Positions 17,440 to 26,584 of a stretch of 64,000 nt of DNA are shown piece after piece (the stretch's first letter is position 1; every line of letters starts with the position of its first letter). Source of the stretch: JBEVJC01 sp040510375 (lineage in GTDB: Bacteria; Bacteroidota; Bacteroidia; Chitinophagales; Chitinophagaceae); NCBI GenBank assembly GCA_040510375.1, contig JBEVJC010000008.1, positions 328,683 to 392,682 on the forward strand, read 5' to 3'. The notes below the pieces were generated by a model. The model saw only the letters and a program-made list of their open reading frames with translations. It was not told the origin of the DNA and ran no database searches. The position numbers and the translations under genes were made by a program.

Positions 17440-18255
17440 ATGTCTGTTTCCAAAGAAATAAAAAAAGTAACCACCAACACCCTTCAGAAGATGAAGGCTG
17501 CTGGCGAAAAAATCTCAATGATCACCGCCTATGATTATTCTTTTGCGCGGATCTTCGATGAAGCCGGCATTGATATCATACTGGTGGGAGATAGTGCCAG
17601 TAATGTAATGGCCGGTCACACCACTACCCTTCCCATTACACTCGACCAGATGATTTACCATGCACAGAGTGTGGTGCGTGGCCGCGACCGCTCGTTGATT
17701 GTAGTGGATATCCCGTTCGGTTATTACCAGTCCAACTCGGAGATCGCTCTTGCATCCGCCATCCGGATTATGAAGGAAAGTGGTGGCCATACGGTGAAAC
17801 TGGAAGGTGGTGAAGAAATCGTTGATTCCGTTCGCAAGATTGTCAGCGCCGGCATTCCGGTAATGGGTCACCTGGGACTTACACCACAGTCGATCAATAA
17901 ATTTGGAACATATGTTGTTCGTGCAACTGAATGGAACGAAGCCGAGAAACTGAAAAAAGATGCCTTGCTGTTGCAGGAAGCGGGCGCCTTTGCAATCGTA
18001 CTTGAAAAGATCCCGGCTGATCTTGCCCGACAGGTAAGTGAGTCGCTCAGCATTCCCACCATCGGAATTGGCGGGGGCAAACATTGCGATGGCCAGGTAT
18101 TGGTGATGCATGATATGCTTGGCATCAACAATGAATTCAAACCAAGGTTCCTTCGCCAGTATCTCAACCTCAACGAACAGATCACAGGTGCCGTGCAGCG
18201 TTATATTTCCGATGTGAAAAACAGGGATTTCCCCAACGATTCCGAGCAATACTGA
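17440..18255 (+). CDS. panB: 3-methyl-2-oxobutanoate hydroxymethyltransferase
   Basis: This enzyme adds a hydroxymethyl group from 5,10-methylenetetrahydrofolate to alpha-ketoisovalerate, the first step of pantoate synthesis. The ATG at 17440 gives 271 residues, close to the usual 264-280. Conserved parts are MITAYDYSFARIFDEAGIDI, LVGDSASNVMAGHTTTLP with the metal-binding Asp, DIPFGYYQ, VKLEGGEE, and MGHLGLTPQS. A longer reading frame runs back into ppx but has no family match. It starts 22 bases after ppx, so panC-panD, the flippase-like gene, ppk1, ppx and panB could be a single long transcription unit. Confidence 0.96.
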   Translation: MSVSKEIKKVTTNTLQKMKAAGEKISMITAYDYSFARIFDEAGIDIILVGDSASNVMAGHTTTLPITLDQMIYHAQSVVRGRDRSLIVVDIPFGYYQSNSEIALASAIRIMKESGGHTVKLEGGEEIVDSVRKIVSAGIPVMGHLGLTPQSINKFGTYVVRATEWNEAEKLKKDALLLQEAGAFAIVLEKIPADLARQVSESLSIPTIGIGGGKHCDGQVLVMHDMLGINNEFKPRFLRQYLNLNEQITGAVQRYISDVKNRDFPNDSEQY

Positions 18256-18296
18256 TCTGCGTTGTTCCCGGCTAACCATTTGAAAAAAATCAACTG

Positions 18297-19829
18297 ATGA
18301 AAGAGACAAACTTCCTGAAGGCACTTGGGTTAAAAAAAAATAATCATGGTGTAAGCACGGGCCGCCAATGGATCGAAACTACTGTTTCGCAGATCCGGTC
18401 CTACTCCCCTGTCAACGGGCAGCTGATCGCAGAAGTGTCTTCAGCCGATGAAGTTTCCTACCGCCACGTCGTTGATAAAGCAGCGGAAGCATTCCGGACC
18501 TGGCGTACCTGGCCCGCCCCTAAACGTGGCGAAGTAGTGCGGCAGATTGGTGAAGCGCTCCGGCATCACAAGGAACACCTGGGTCAGCTGGTGTCCTATG
18601 AAATGGGTAAAAGCCTGCAGGAAGGTCTTGGTGAAGTGCAGGAAATGATTGATATCTGTGATTTTGCCGTTGGACTTTCGCGCCAGCTTAACGGACTGAC
18701 CATGCATAGTGAACGTCCGGCCCACCGGATGTATGAACAATACCATCCCCTTGGAATCGTCGGAATTATATCAGCCTTCAATTTCCCTGTTGCAGTCTGG
18801 AGCTGGAATGCCATGCTGGGTTGGGTATGTGGAGATGTCTGCATCTGGAAACCGTCAGAAAAAACCCCGCTCTGCGCGGTTGCCTGCCAACTCATCGTTG
18901 CAGAAGTATTTGTGCGGAATGAAGTGCCGGAGGGTGTAAGTAACCTGGTAACCGGTTATCGTGATGCCGGCGAATGGATGAGTAATGATCCTCGGATCGA
19001 CCTTTTATCAGCAACCGGTTCCACCCGGATGGGAAAGGCTGTGGGTGCTGCTGTTGGGGCCCGGCTGGGTAAGGCCCTGCTTGAACTGGGGGGAAACAAT
19101 GCTATCATCATTACTGAAAATGCTGATCTTAATATTGCAATCCTGGGTTCTCTTTTCGGAGCCGTGGGAACGGCAGGCCAGCGTTGCACTTCCACCCGTC
19201 GCCTGATCATCCATGAAAAAGTGTATGATATCGTGAAAGACAGACTGGTGGCGGCTTATGGCCAACTCAGGATTGGTGATCCGCTCGACCAGCAAAACCA
19301 TGTGGGACCACTGATCGACACGGATGCCGTAAAACATTATCTGGAAGCCATACGCATCTGCAAAGAACAGGGCGGTAATTTTATTGTGGAAGGTGGTGTA
19401 CTGGACGGACCCGGTTATGAGGGCGGATGTTATGTGAAACCCTGCGTAGCTGAAGTTTCACCAGGACTTCCTATCGTAAGACAGGAAACCTTCGCTCCCA
19501 TTTTATACCTCATGAAATACGCAGGTTTTGATGAAGCAATCCACCTTCAGAATGATGTTCCCCAGGGACTCTCTTCAGCAGTAATGACACTTAATCTCCG
19601 CGAAGCGGAACAGTTTCTCTCCGTGGGTGGCAGTGATTGCGGGATAGCCAACGTTAATATCGGTACCAGCGGCGCCGAGATTGGCGGGGCATTCGGCGGG
19701 GAAAAGGAGACTGGCGGTGGCCGTGAAAGTGGAAGTGATGCCTGGAAGGTTTATATGCGCCGTCAGACCAACACCATCAATTATAGTCCCAACCTGCCCC
19801 TGGCACAGGGAATAAAGTTCGACCTGTAG
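18297..19829 (+). CDS. ALDH7-type aldehyde dehydrogenase (aminoadipate-semialdehyde dehydrogenase-like)
   Basis: This NAD(P)-dependent aldehyde dehydrogenase is probably of the ALDH7 group, which oxidises alpha-aminoadipic semialdehyde/piperideine-6-carboxylate in lysine breakdown. The 510-residue protein has FNFPVAVWSWNAMLGWVCGD, LLSATGSTRMGKAV for cofactor binding, the general base Glu263 in LELGGNNAI, and the nucleophile Cys297 in TAGQRCTSTRRLI, a stretch typical of ALDH7. ETFAPILYLMKY and GGAFGGEKETGGGRESGSDAWK near the C-terminus also fit. It follows panB by 41 bases on the same strand. No other lysine-degradation gene is nearby, so the substrate is inferred from subfamily only. Confidence 0.88.
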   Translation: MKETNFLKALGLKKNNHGVSTGRQWIETTVSQIRSYSPVNGQLIAEVSSADEVSYRHVVDKAAEAFRTWRTWPAPKRGEVVRQIGEALRHHKEHLGQLVSYEMGKSLQEGLGEVQEMIDICDFAVGLSRQLNGLTMHSERPAHRMYEQYHPLGIVGIISAFNFPVAVWSWNAMLGWVCGDVCIWKPSEKTPLCAVACQLIVAEVFVRNEVPEGVSNLVTGYRDAGEWMSNDPRIDLLSATGSTRMGKAVGAAVGARLGKALLELGGNNAIIITENADLNIAILGSLFGAVGTAGQRCTSTRRLIIHEKVYDIVKDRLVAAYGQLRIGDPLDQQNHVGPLIDTDAVKHYLEAIRICKEQGGNFIVEGGVLDGPGYEGGCYVKPCVAEVSPGLPIVRQETFAPILYLMKYAGFDEAIHLQNDVPQGLSSAVMTLNLREAEQFLSVGGSDCGIANVNIGTSGAEIGGAFGGEKETGGGRESGSDAWKVYMRRQTNTINYSPNLPLAQGIKFDL

Positions 19830-19838
19830 ATAATAAAC

Positions 19839-19875
19839 AGGCTGATTTCGCGTTGATTGCAGCGGAGATCAGCCT
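19839..19875 (+). terminator. Weak hairpin after the ALDH gene
   Basis: Eight-bp inverted repeat (19839-19846 with 19868-19875) just after the ALDH stop. No immediate U-tract follows; GATTTTATAAAA comes about 15 bases later. It could be an inefficient terminator or chance. Confidence 0.3.
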
Positions 19876-19952
19876 GGCCGTAACCGGGTTGATTTTATAA
19901 AAACAATCACCCCACCCGTGATTTTACCAATATCCAAAACCAAGTCCTGTCC

Positions 19953-21485
19953 ATGAAAAGGATCCTGCTTACTTCCGTTCTGTTAATATTCCTCTTTTCG
20001 CTGGCCCATGGTCAGGTCAGAATCGCCCTCCAGGGCGGGTTACACACTTCTACCATCAAAGAACAGAACGATCTTCCATACTGGGATATAGAAAAACAGA
20101 GTTATAAACCGCGTACCGGTATCCATCTCGGATTCCTCGCAGATATCCCGTTTAAACCGGGATCCCCTTTTTATTTCCAGTCAGGCGTAACATTTTACAA
20201 TAAAGGCCGGCAATACCAGTTCTCCAAAGATTCAACCGTTGTTATCACGCGGCCATTGATGCCCGATTCAGTTGTAAATACGTTCTATTACACGAACCGC
20301 AAGGAACATCTCAATTATATTGATATCCCATTCAACCTGGTATTCAAACAGAAAATAGGAAAGAACGCAAAATTTATAATTGGCGGCGGGCCCTATGTTT
20401 CCTTTTTTTATTCAGGACTGCAGAAATCGGAATCAGTGGTGGTTGGTGTGAGTTATGAAAATGAGGAGTCAGACGACCTGCCAGTTGGCAAGGGTGACGG
20501 AAAATACAAGACTCTCGATCTTGGTTACAATGTCCTGACCGGTTTTGAATTCGGTCGCGTATACCTTACAGCCAATTTCAGCCAGAGCCTTTCCAACGTA
20601 TACAAACCGGATACTTATACAGCCTCCAGTTACAAACACCATGTTGTTGGCGGTACCATCGGAATATTCCTGGGTAAACAGGCACCATCCGATAAAGATC
20701 GCGATGGTGTGCCGGATTCAAAAGATAAATGCCCCGAAATTGCCGGCCTGCCGGAACTTAAAGGCTGTCCTGATACGGATAACGACGGGCTGGGCGACAG
20801 TGAAGATGGCTGTCCCGGAATTGCCGGTCCTGCCGACAACAAAGGATGTCCCTACCCTGATGCTGATAATGATGGGGTTTTTGATAAGGATGATCTCTGT
20901 CCGGATAAACCCGGCGCACCCGAGGATAAAGGTTGCCCTCCTGCTGATACCGACAATGATGGTATAACCGATAAAGAAGATGCCTGCCCAACACAAGCTG
21001 GCGTGGCACGGTACCAGGGTTGCCCGATACCGGACAAGGATGCTGATGGGGTAAATGATGAAAACGACCGCTGTCCTGATGTTAAGGGACCGGAGGAAAC
21101 AGGTGGCTGCCCGGTCGAAGTGAGGGAAGAAGTGAAAAAAGCAGTAAGTTATGCAGCAAGTAAGATCCAGTTCAAGGTAAATAGCACCGTCCTTGCCGAA
21201 TCCTCTTATGCTGTGCTGGACAAACTCGCGCTGTTGCTGAAAGACAACCCTGAACTCAGGTTGCTGATTGAAGGCCATACCAGTAGTGATGGTACCTATG
21301 ATGCCAATATGAAACTTTCCCAGAAAAGGGCGGATGCAGTAAAACAATTCCTGGTAAAACTGGAAATCAGTGCCGACCGTTTAACCGCGGTGGGTGTGGG
21401 TCCCAATAAACCGTTAAACTCCGGGCGCACACCGGCTGAACGTGTAGCCAACCGCCGGGTCGAAATACAGGTGAGCAACCAATGA
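19953..21485 (+). CDS. OmpA-family outer-membrane protein with TSP3 repeats
   Basis: This is an outer-membrane protein probably anchoring the envelope to peptidoglycan. Its 510 residues begin with a signal peptide ending near SLAHGQ (about residue 21). Residues 22-245 look like a porin-type beta-barrel. Residues about 247-390 contain five calcium-type thrombospondin-3 repeats of the form DxDxDGxxDxxDxCP. The last 110 residues are an OmpA_C domain with LLIEGHTSSDGTYDANMKLS and ERVANRRVEI, which hold the Asp and Arg that bind diaminopimelate. A strong terminator lies 28 bases past the stop. It appears monocistronic; the overall architecture is common in Bacteroidota. Confidence 0.93.
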   Translation: MKRILLTSVLLIFLFSLAHGQVRIALQGGLHTSTIKEQNDLPYWDIEKQSYKPRTGIHLGFLADIPFKPGSPFYFQSGVTFYNKGRQYQFSKDSTVVITRPLMPDSVVNTFYYTNRKEHLNYIDIPFNLVFKQKIGKNAKFIIGGGPYVSFFYSGLQKSESVVVGVSYENEESDDLPVGKGDGKYKTLDLGYNVLTGFEFGRVYLTANFSQSLSNVYKPDTYTASSYKHHVVGGTIGIFLGKQAPSDKDRDGVPDSKDKCPEIAGLPELKGCPDTDNDGLGDSEDGCPGIAGPADNKGCPYPDADNDGVFDKDDLCPDKPGAPEDKGCPPADTDNDGITDKEDACPTQAGVARYQGCPIPDKDADGVNDENDRCPDVKGPEETGGCPVEVREEVKKAVSYAASKIQFKVNSTVLAESSYAVLDKLALLLKDNPELRLLIEGHTSSDGTYDANMKLSQKRADAVKQFLVKLEISADRLTAVGVGPNKPLNSGRTPAERVANRRVEIQVSNQ

Positions 21486-21512
21486 TATATTAACCTCGTC
21501 AGTCATATACCG

Positions 21513-21542
21513 AAGCCCTGCGACCGGATCGCAGGGCTTTTT
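21513..21542 (+). terminator. Intrinsic terminator after the OmpA-family gene
   Basis: Perfect 11-bp stem (21513-21523 with 21529-21539), five-base loop, then TTT. It separates the OmpA gene from the subtilase promoter. Confidence 0.9.
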
Positions 21543-21570
21543 AACAATAATATGGATGAATGGTAAGCAT

Positions 21571-21578
21571 TAGTTTTG
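21571..21578 (+). promoter_or_regulatory. -7 box for the subtilase gene
   Basis: TAGTTTTG is an exact TAnnTTTG match 37 bases before the ATG at 21615. An in-frame start at 21576 would lie inside this box, which supports the later start. No -33 TTG is clear. Confidence 0.55.
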
Positions 21579-21614
21579 CGCCTTTATTCAATTTTGCAGA
21601 TTAAATTTGTTTTA

Positions 21615-23294
21615 ATGAAGAGATTATACAGCAGTACCCTACTTCTTTTTTTCGTTACCCTGGTTTGTTCGGAAGTTTCCGCTCAGAAAACAGAAGTGCC
21701 AAAGGGATGGCATATGATGGACCTCACCGATAGTGGTTATTATGGCCTCAGTGTAAACAAGGCTTACGATTTTGTCAGGTCGAAAAATTTAAAGAGCACC
21801 CCCGTTATTGTGGCAGTGATTGATTCAGGTATCGATACCCTTCATGAGGACCTGAAACCAATTCTCTGGAAAAATCCAAAAGAAATTCCTGATAATGGAA
21901 TCGATGACGACAAAAACGGATACGTTGATGATGTATACGGATGGAATTTCCTGGGTGGCCGCGACGGAAAGAATGTAGAAAAGGATTCTTACGAAGCAGC
22001 CCGGATCTATCATCAGTTCAAAGCAAAATATGATGGCCGGAAAATCAATCCGGATACGCTTTCCGGCGAATCCAGGGCTGAATATGAAATGTGGAGCAAG
22101 GCAAAAAAAGATATTGTCGGCGATGTGAATCCTTTTGTGGTAATGCAATTGCGCAAGATGATGAAGGATCTTAAAGCCGGTGATTCTGTTATCATCAGTG
22201 ACCTGAAAAAAGATGAGTACAACTGTACCGACCTTGAAACCTATATCCCTACAGTAACTGCTGCAAGGAAAGTAAAAGAGATCATGACCTCTATCTGTAA
22301 GGGTAATGACAATAACAGCATCAGCAATGTACAGATCATCGGGGAACTGGAAGGTGAACTGGCAAAGGCCGAAGCGGCCGACCGGGCACCAAAAAATTTC
22401 CGCAATGATGTTGTCCAGGATAATTATGATGATATCAATGACCGTTTTTACGGCAACGGCAATGTAATGGTGAGTAAGGCTGCAGCACTGCACGGTACTC
22501 ACGTTTCCGGTATTATCGCAGCGGCCCGTAACAACGGTGTTGGTATGGATGGTATTGCAGATAATGTCCGGATCATGATGGTGCGGGCCGTACCTGATGG
22601 TGATGAACATGACAAGGATATAGCACTGGCCATCCGCTACGCAGTGGATAACGGCGCAAGGGTGATTAATATGAGTTTTGGCAAGGCCTTCTCCCCCAAC
22701 AAAAACTGGGTGGATGATGCCGTAAAATATGCAGAATCAAAAGGAGTATTACTGGTGCATGCAGCTGGTAACAGTGCCCAGAACCTGGATACAACACTGA
22801 ACTTCCCAACGGTTCAATACCTCGACAAACAAAGGGCAGGGAACTGGATTACCGTAGGTGCAAGCGGACCAAATAATAAAGATGGCAACAGTCTCACCGC
22901 TAACTTTTCCAACTATGGTAAAAAAGAAGTGGATGTATTTGCACCGGGTGTAAAGATCTACTCAACCGTGCCGGGCGGTAATACCTATGAGTTCCTGCAG
23001 GGAACAAGTATGGCTTCACCGGTAGTGGCGGGTCTGGCAGCCTTTATCCTGGAGTACTATCCAAAATTATCCGCCGCACAGGTTAAATATGTTATTGAAA
23101 AATCATCACGCGCACCTTCGGGAGATGTAAAAGATCCCGGTACCGACCAGGAAACCAAACTCAGCGAGCTGAGCCGCTCAGGCGGTGTGATCAATGCACT
23201 TGATGCGATCAAACTGGCATCCACCCTGAAACCGGATACTGAAAGGGCTCCGATTAAAACATCTTCTAAAGTAAAGCAGAAAGTAAAGGCTTAA
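21615..23294 (+). CDS. Secreted subtilisin-like serine protease (S8) with large insertion
   Basis: This is an exported S8 peptidase of 559 residues from the ATG at 21615. A signal peptide (MKRLYSSTLLLFFVTLVCSE, cleavage near VSAQ) is followed directly by the catalytic domain. The triad is Asp70 in VAVIDSGID, His293 in LHGTHVSGI and Ser465 in QGTSMASPVVAGLAAF, with the oxyanion Asn in HAAGNS. About 220 residues separate Asp and His, against roughly 35-60 in classical subtilisins, so a domain-sized insertion of about 160-180 residues lies there. There is no clear C-terminal sorting domain; the tail is lysine-rich. The cellular target is unknown. Confidence 0.92.
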   Translation: MKRLYSSTLLLFFVTLVCSEVSAQKTEVPKGWHMMDLTDSGYYGLSVNKAYDFVRSKNLKSTPVIVAVIDSGIDTLHEDLKPILWKNPKEIPDNGIDDDKNGYVDDVYGWNFLGGRDGKNVEKDSYEAARIYHQFKAKYDGRKINPDTLSGESRAEYEMWSKAKKDIVGDVNPFVVMQLRKMMKDLKAGDSVIISDLKKDEYNCTDLETYIPTVTAARKVKEIMTSICKGNDNNSISNVQIIGELEGELAKAEAADRAPKNFRNDVVQDNYDDINDRFYGNGNVMVSKAAALHGTHVSGIIAAARNNGVGMDGIADNVRIMMVRAVPDGDEHDKDIALAIRYAVDNGARVINMSFGKAFSPNKNWVDDAVKYAESKGVLLVHAAGNSAQNLDTTLNFPTVQYLDKQRAGNWITVGASGPNNKDGNSLTANFSNYGKKEVDVFAPGVKIYSTVPGGNTYEFLQGTSMASPVVAGLAAFILEYYPKLSAAQVKYVIEKSSRAPSGDVKDPGTDQETKLSELSRSGGVINALDAIKLASTLKPDTERAPIKTSSKVKQKVKA

Positions 23295-23397
23295 ATTCTC
23301 AGGGACACTGATAAAATTACTTCCGAAGTAAATCAGTAAGTAAGACCCGGATCCTGGTAGCATTATTTTCGACCTCTAAATAAATTTCCTTTCTTCG

Positions 23398-23438
23398 ATG
23401 CCCCTGAAAGCAAACCGCTTTCAGGGGCATTTCTATTT
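23398..23438 (+). terminator. Intrinsic terminator after the subtilase
   Basis: Perfect 13-bp stem (23398-23410 with 23418-23430), seven-base loop, then TTCTATTT. It lies about 100 bases past the subtilase stop. Confidence 0.85.
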
Positions 23439-23503
23439 CCGTCTTTGTCCCGGATCCCCGGATGGTTTATACCTGTTTTTTACGATCTTCGGATTAAAAA
23501 AAA

Positions 23504-24037
23504 ATGTTACCCGAACTCAACAGGATCGCTCCCTTTTACCACACGTATATTAAACTGGTTCCCGAAACAGATCTGCTGTCGGGTTTCCAGGTACACACTG
23601 AAAATTTTTATTCCCTGCTGAACTCGATCCCGGAGTCCATGTACGACTATCGTTATGCCCCGGAGAAATGGACCATCCGGGATACATTACAACATGTAAT
23701 TGATACGGAACGGGTGATGGCCTATCGCGCTTTGAATTTTGCCAGGAAGAGTCCCGACCCGTTACCGGGCTTTGATGAAGACCAGTTTGCCGCAAATGCA
23801 AAGGCTTATTCCCGCAAATGGGACGACCTGGTCCATGAGTTCAAACATCTCCGGGCTTCATCCCTGCTTATGTTTGCAGGTTTTGATGAAGAGCAGCTGG
23901 AATCTGCGGGCATCGCAAACAAAAAGCCTACGTATGTAAGGGGACTTGGTTATACCATTCTCGGACATGTTACCCATCATGCCGGGATCCTGCAGGTACG
24001 TTATCTCAATAAGGATTATAAGCCTGTGGCGGGATAA
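23504..24037 (+). CDS. DinB-family protein
   Basis: This 177-residue cytoplasmic protein has the four-helix DinB/YfiT-type fold, often with a metal site of three His residues. Visible hallmarks are YAPEKWTIRDTLQHVIDTER (about 47-66), with the first His, and LGHVTHHAGILQVRY near residue 156, with the remaining His pair. DinB-like proteins include thiol transferases and damage-inducible proteins of unknown role, so a specific function cannot be given. It is bounded by terminators on both sides, so it is probably transcribed alone. Confidence 0.85.
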   Translation: MLPELNRIAPFYHTYIKLVPETDLLSGFQVHTENFYSLLNSIPESMYDYRYAPEKWTIRDTLQHVIDTERVMAYRALNFARKSPDPLPGFDEDQFAANAKAYSRKWDDLVHEFKHLRASSLLMFAGFDEEQLESAGIANKKPTYVRGLGYTILGHVTHHAGILQVRYLNKDYKPVAG

Positions 24038-24075
24038 AAAAAAGATCCCGGCCATCATGCCGGGATCACTCTTTT
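24036..24075. terminator. Bidirectional terminator between DinB gene and tail-specific protease
   Basis: Nine-bp stem (24044-24052 with 24059-24067). A run of eight A residues precedes it and CTTTTATTTT follows, giving a U-tract on each strand for the two convergent genes. Confidence 0.85.
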
Positions 24076-24100
24076 ATTTTCCTTTATACTTTTATCCTAC

Positions 24101-26251
24101 TTAGAAAGCCTTTTTCAGGGGCTCTTCTGTTTTACCTTTCGCCAGGTTCTGTTGTCCGATCATATCACCCATTACTTTCACAGCCTGATCCAGGTAAATA
24201 TCCTTCCGCAGGTTTTTCAACCACAGGTTAAACCGATCCTGTTTGGATTTATCTTCTGAAAAACGATCTACTTCACCAGGTAATGCCGTCACCAGGTTTT
24301 CCTGCCTCAGTTTTGTCAGCGAATCATTCATCAGGATTGTATTCCTTACCAGTTTCTGTTCTGCATTATAATCCTTCAGGTTAAGCGAATATTCCTTTTC
24401 GTTTTGTTTTGCCAGCCAGGTAGCATTCTGTTTGATCAGCTTGAATGCTTCGTCCTTTGCAATCCGGTCATTACTCATCTGCTGGATTACTTTGAGATTG
24501 TAACCGGAATTCCAGGAATTATACGGGCTCTTGCTGATCTCGTCCCATGGCAGCGCATCCTTATCGTCCTTCTCACGAACCTTCAGTTGTTCCAGCTGGT
24601 CGGGTAATACGATATCAGATTCAACACCTTTTAATTGGGTGGATCCGCCGTTGATGCGGTAGAATTTCTGGAGGGTTAATTTAACAGTACCCAGGTCAGA
24701 ATTGGAGACTGAAAATCCTGTTTCCGGATCCAGTCCGATATTCCGCTGAACCGTGCCCTTACCATAGGTAGACGTGCTGCCGATGATTACACCGCGACCA
24801 TAATCCTGGATCGCTGCTGCAAAGATCTCAGATGCAGATGCGCTGAATTCGTTTACCATCACGGCAAGCGGACCTGAATACAATACATTCTTGTCTTTAT
24901 CCTTCAGTACACTTGGCCTGTTTTCGCGATCCTTGACCTGAACGATGGGCCCGTCTTCAATGAACAGTCCAGCCATCTGAACCACATCATAAAGTGAACC
25001 ACCACCATTGTTTCGAAGATCGATTACAATGCCATCTACTTTTTCTTCCTTGAGTTTTTTAACCTCGGTTTCCACGTCCAGATAACTGCGGCGACCATTC
25101 GGGTTTTCAAAATCAGCATAAAACTCAGGCAGGTAAATATATCCGATCTTGGTATTGCCTTCTTTAACTACTGCGCTGCGCGCGAATGTTTCCAGGTCCT
25201 GTACAATTTTATCGCGCACCAATGTAATTGTCTTCAGTGAACCATCCTGTTTCTTAACATACAAACGCACTTCAGTGCCCTGCTTGCCACGGATAATTTT
25301 CACGGCGTCTGTAACCACATAACCCGCAAGATCCGTTGGCTCAGCATTCCCCTGTCCCACTTTCTGGATCAGGTCGCCCACCTGCAACTCACCTGACTTC
25401 CAGGCCGGACTACCGGTAACAATACTGGTAACCTTGATATTACCTTCGTCATATTGTAGTGAGGCTCCGATGCCAAAGAAACTTCCGCTCATCTCTTCAT
25501 CAAAATAACGTTTGTCTACCGGAGGGAAAAACTCCGAGTGAGGATCCATCGTGGTAGTGATGGCATTTACAAACAGGTTGAATTTATCATCGTCGGTAAA
25601 CTTGAGACGGTATCTTTCAAACATCCGGTCTGTAATCTTTTTTGTTTTTTCGCGCGCCTCTTTTTCAAGTTCCGCGTCAGTCTTCGCTACAAATCCGGCT
25701 TTACCCTTGTTTTTCTCCCGGGTATCCAGCAGGTCGGCATACCGCTCCAGGGTCAGGTATTTCACCTTTTTCCTCCAGCGCTCCCTGATTTCAGCTTCAG
25801 ATGTAGCATAATCCAGCTTGTCGCCATCCAGGTTTACTTTTTCTTCTACAGTAAAATCAAACGGTTTTGATAGAATCTGGTCAACTGTTTTAGAGTTCTC
25901 CTCCATGCGGGTCTGGAAAACCGCGCCGGCTGCTTTGAAGAATTCTACAGGTGCTCCTTTTATTTCATCGTCAATCCGGTTTCCGTATTTTTTATCAAGG
26001 GCCGTGATATCCGAACGCAGGAACATATTCTTCTCGCCGTCCAGGTCGTTCAGGTATTTTTTGAAAATCTTCCGGGAAAACTCGTCGTTGATGTCCTGCG
26101 GGCTGTAATGGGCCTGCGTTAACATGGAACCAACGAGTTTAAGGATATCCTGATACTTATCAGGAGGTATATTTGTGTGGTTTCCCATGCTCCTGAAAGC
26201 CAGGAACGATCCCGCCACAATCATCATGATCACAATTGGAAGTCGCTTCAT
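24101..26251 (-). CDS. prc: Carboxy-terminal (tail-specific) protease, S41 family
   Basis: This is a periplasmic or membrane-tethered protease that degrades proteins with exposed C-termini. The ATG at 26251 gives 716 residues and places a signal/anchor segment (MKRLPIVIMMIVAGSFLAF) first; ATG at 26281 and TTG at 26299 are open alternatives. A helical N-terminal domain is followed by a PDZ domain (about 240-330 with GIGASLQYDEGNIKVTSIV and GELQVGDLIQKVG). The S41 core has DLRNNGGGSLYDVVQMAGLF, the catalytic Ser in NEFSASASEIF and Lys in STYGKGTVQR. A C-terminal extension of about 170 residues matches the long Prc/Tsp form. Confidence 0.93.
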   Translation of the reverse strand: MKRLPIVIMMIVAGSFLAFRSMGNHTNIPPDKYQDILKLVGSMLTQAHYSPQDINDEFSRKIFKKYLNDLDGEKNMFLRSDITALDKKYGNRIDDEIKGAPVEFFKAAGAVFQTRMEENSKTVDQILSKPFDFTVEEKVNLDGDKLDYATSEAEIRERWRKKVKYLTLERYADLLDTREKNKGKAGFVAKTDAELEKEAREKTKKITDRMFERYRLKFTDDDKFNLFVNAITTTMDPHSEFFPPVDKRYFDEEMSGSFFGIGASLQYDEGNIKVTSIVTGSPAWKSGELQVGDLIQKVGQGNAEPTDLAGYVVTDAVKIIRGKQGTEVRLYVKKQDGSLKTITLVRDKIVQDLETFARSAVVKEGNTKIGYIYLPEFYADFENPNGRRSYLDVETEVKKLKEEKVDGIVIDLRNNGGGSLYDVVQMAGLFIEDGPIVQVKDRENRPSVLKDKDKNVLYSGPLAVMVNEFSASASEIFAAAIQDYGRGVIIGSTSTYGKGTVQRNIGLDPETGFSVSNSDLGTVKLTLQKFYRINGGSTQLKGVESDIVLPDQLEQLKVREKDDKDALPWDEISKSPYNSWNSGYNLKVIQQMSNDRIAKDEAFKLIKQNATWLAKQNEKEYSLNLKDYNAEQKLVRNTILMNDSLTKLRQENLVTALPGEVDRFSEDKSKQDRFNLWLKNLRKDIYLDQAVKVMGDMIGQQNLAKGKTEEPLKKAF

Positions 26252-26437
26252 ATTGAGTAGGTATTTAAGTGCATCTCGCATACTCCAAAAATAACGCAAA
26301 AACCATGTAATTCCTGCTTTTATAGGGTTTTAACAGGGGTTTTTGATGAATGGTTAAGATGACTGCCGGCAAAACAAACATTAAAAAATAATCAGGGTAT
26401 AACTGGGTAAACTGTTTTTTATCAGCATGTTTTTACC

Positions 26438-26445
26438 TATTTTTG
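26438..26445 (+). promoter_or_regulatory. -7 box upstream of tRNA-His
   Basis: TATTTTTG is an exact TAnnTTTG match ending 16 bases before the first base of the tRNA. Confidence 0.55.
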
Positions 26446-26460
26446 CCCCCGCAGAAAATG

Positions 26461-26534
26461 GTGGTTTTAGCTCAGTCGGTTAGAGCATCAGATTGTGGTT
26501 CTGAGGGTCGCCGGTTCGAATCCGGTAAGCCACC
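26461..26534 (+). tRNA. tRNA-His (anticodon GTG)
   Basis: A complete cloverleaf can be drawn: 7-bp acceptor stem (26461-26467 with 26527-26533, one G-U pair), a D arm with GCTC/GAGC, an anticodon stem TCAGA/TCTGA with loop TTGTGGT, and a T arm with the TTCGAAT loop. The anticodon GTG reads His codons. A G at 26460 can serve as the extra G-1 pairing with the C discriminator at 26534, the hallmark of tRNA-His. CCA is not encoded. A promoter box precedes it and a terminator follows. Confidence 0.96.
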
Positions 26535-26539
26535 CGATC

Positions 26540-26575
26540 AAACCCCGCCCCGCAAACGCCGGGTCGGGGTTTTTA
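26540..26575 (+). terminator. Intrinsic terminator after tRNA-His
   Basis: Eight-bp stem (26540-26547 with 26565-26572) with further GC pairing inside, then TTAATTTT. It lies six bases past the tRNA and just before the ATG of the DUF445 gene. Confidence 0.85.
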
Positions 26576-26584
26576 ATTTTATAT

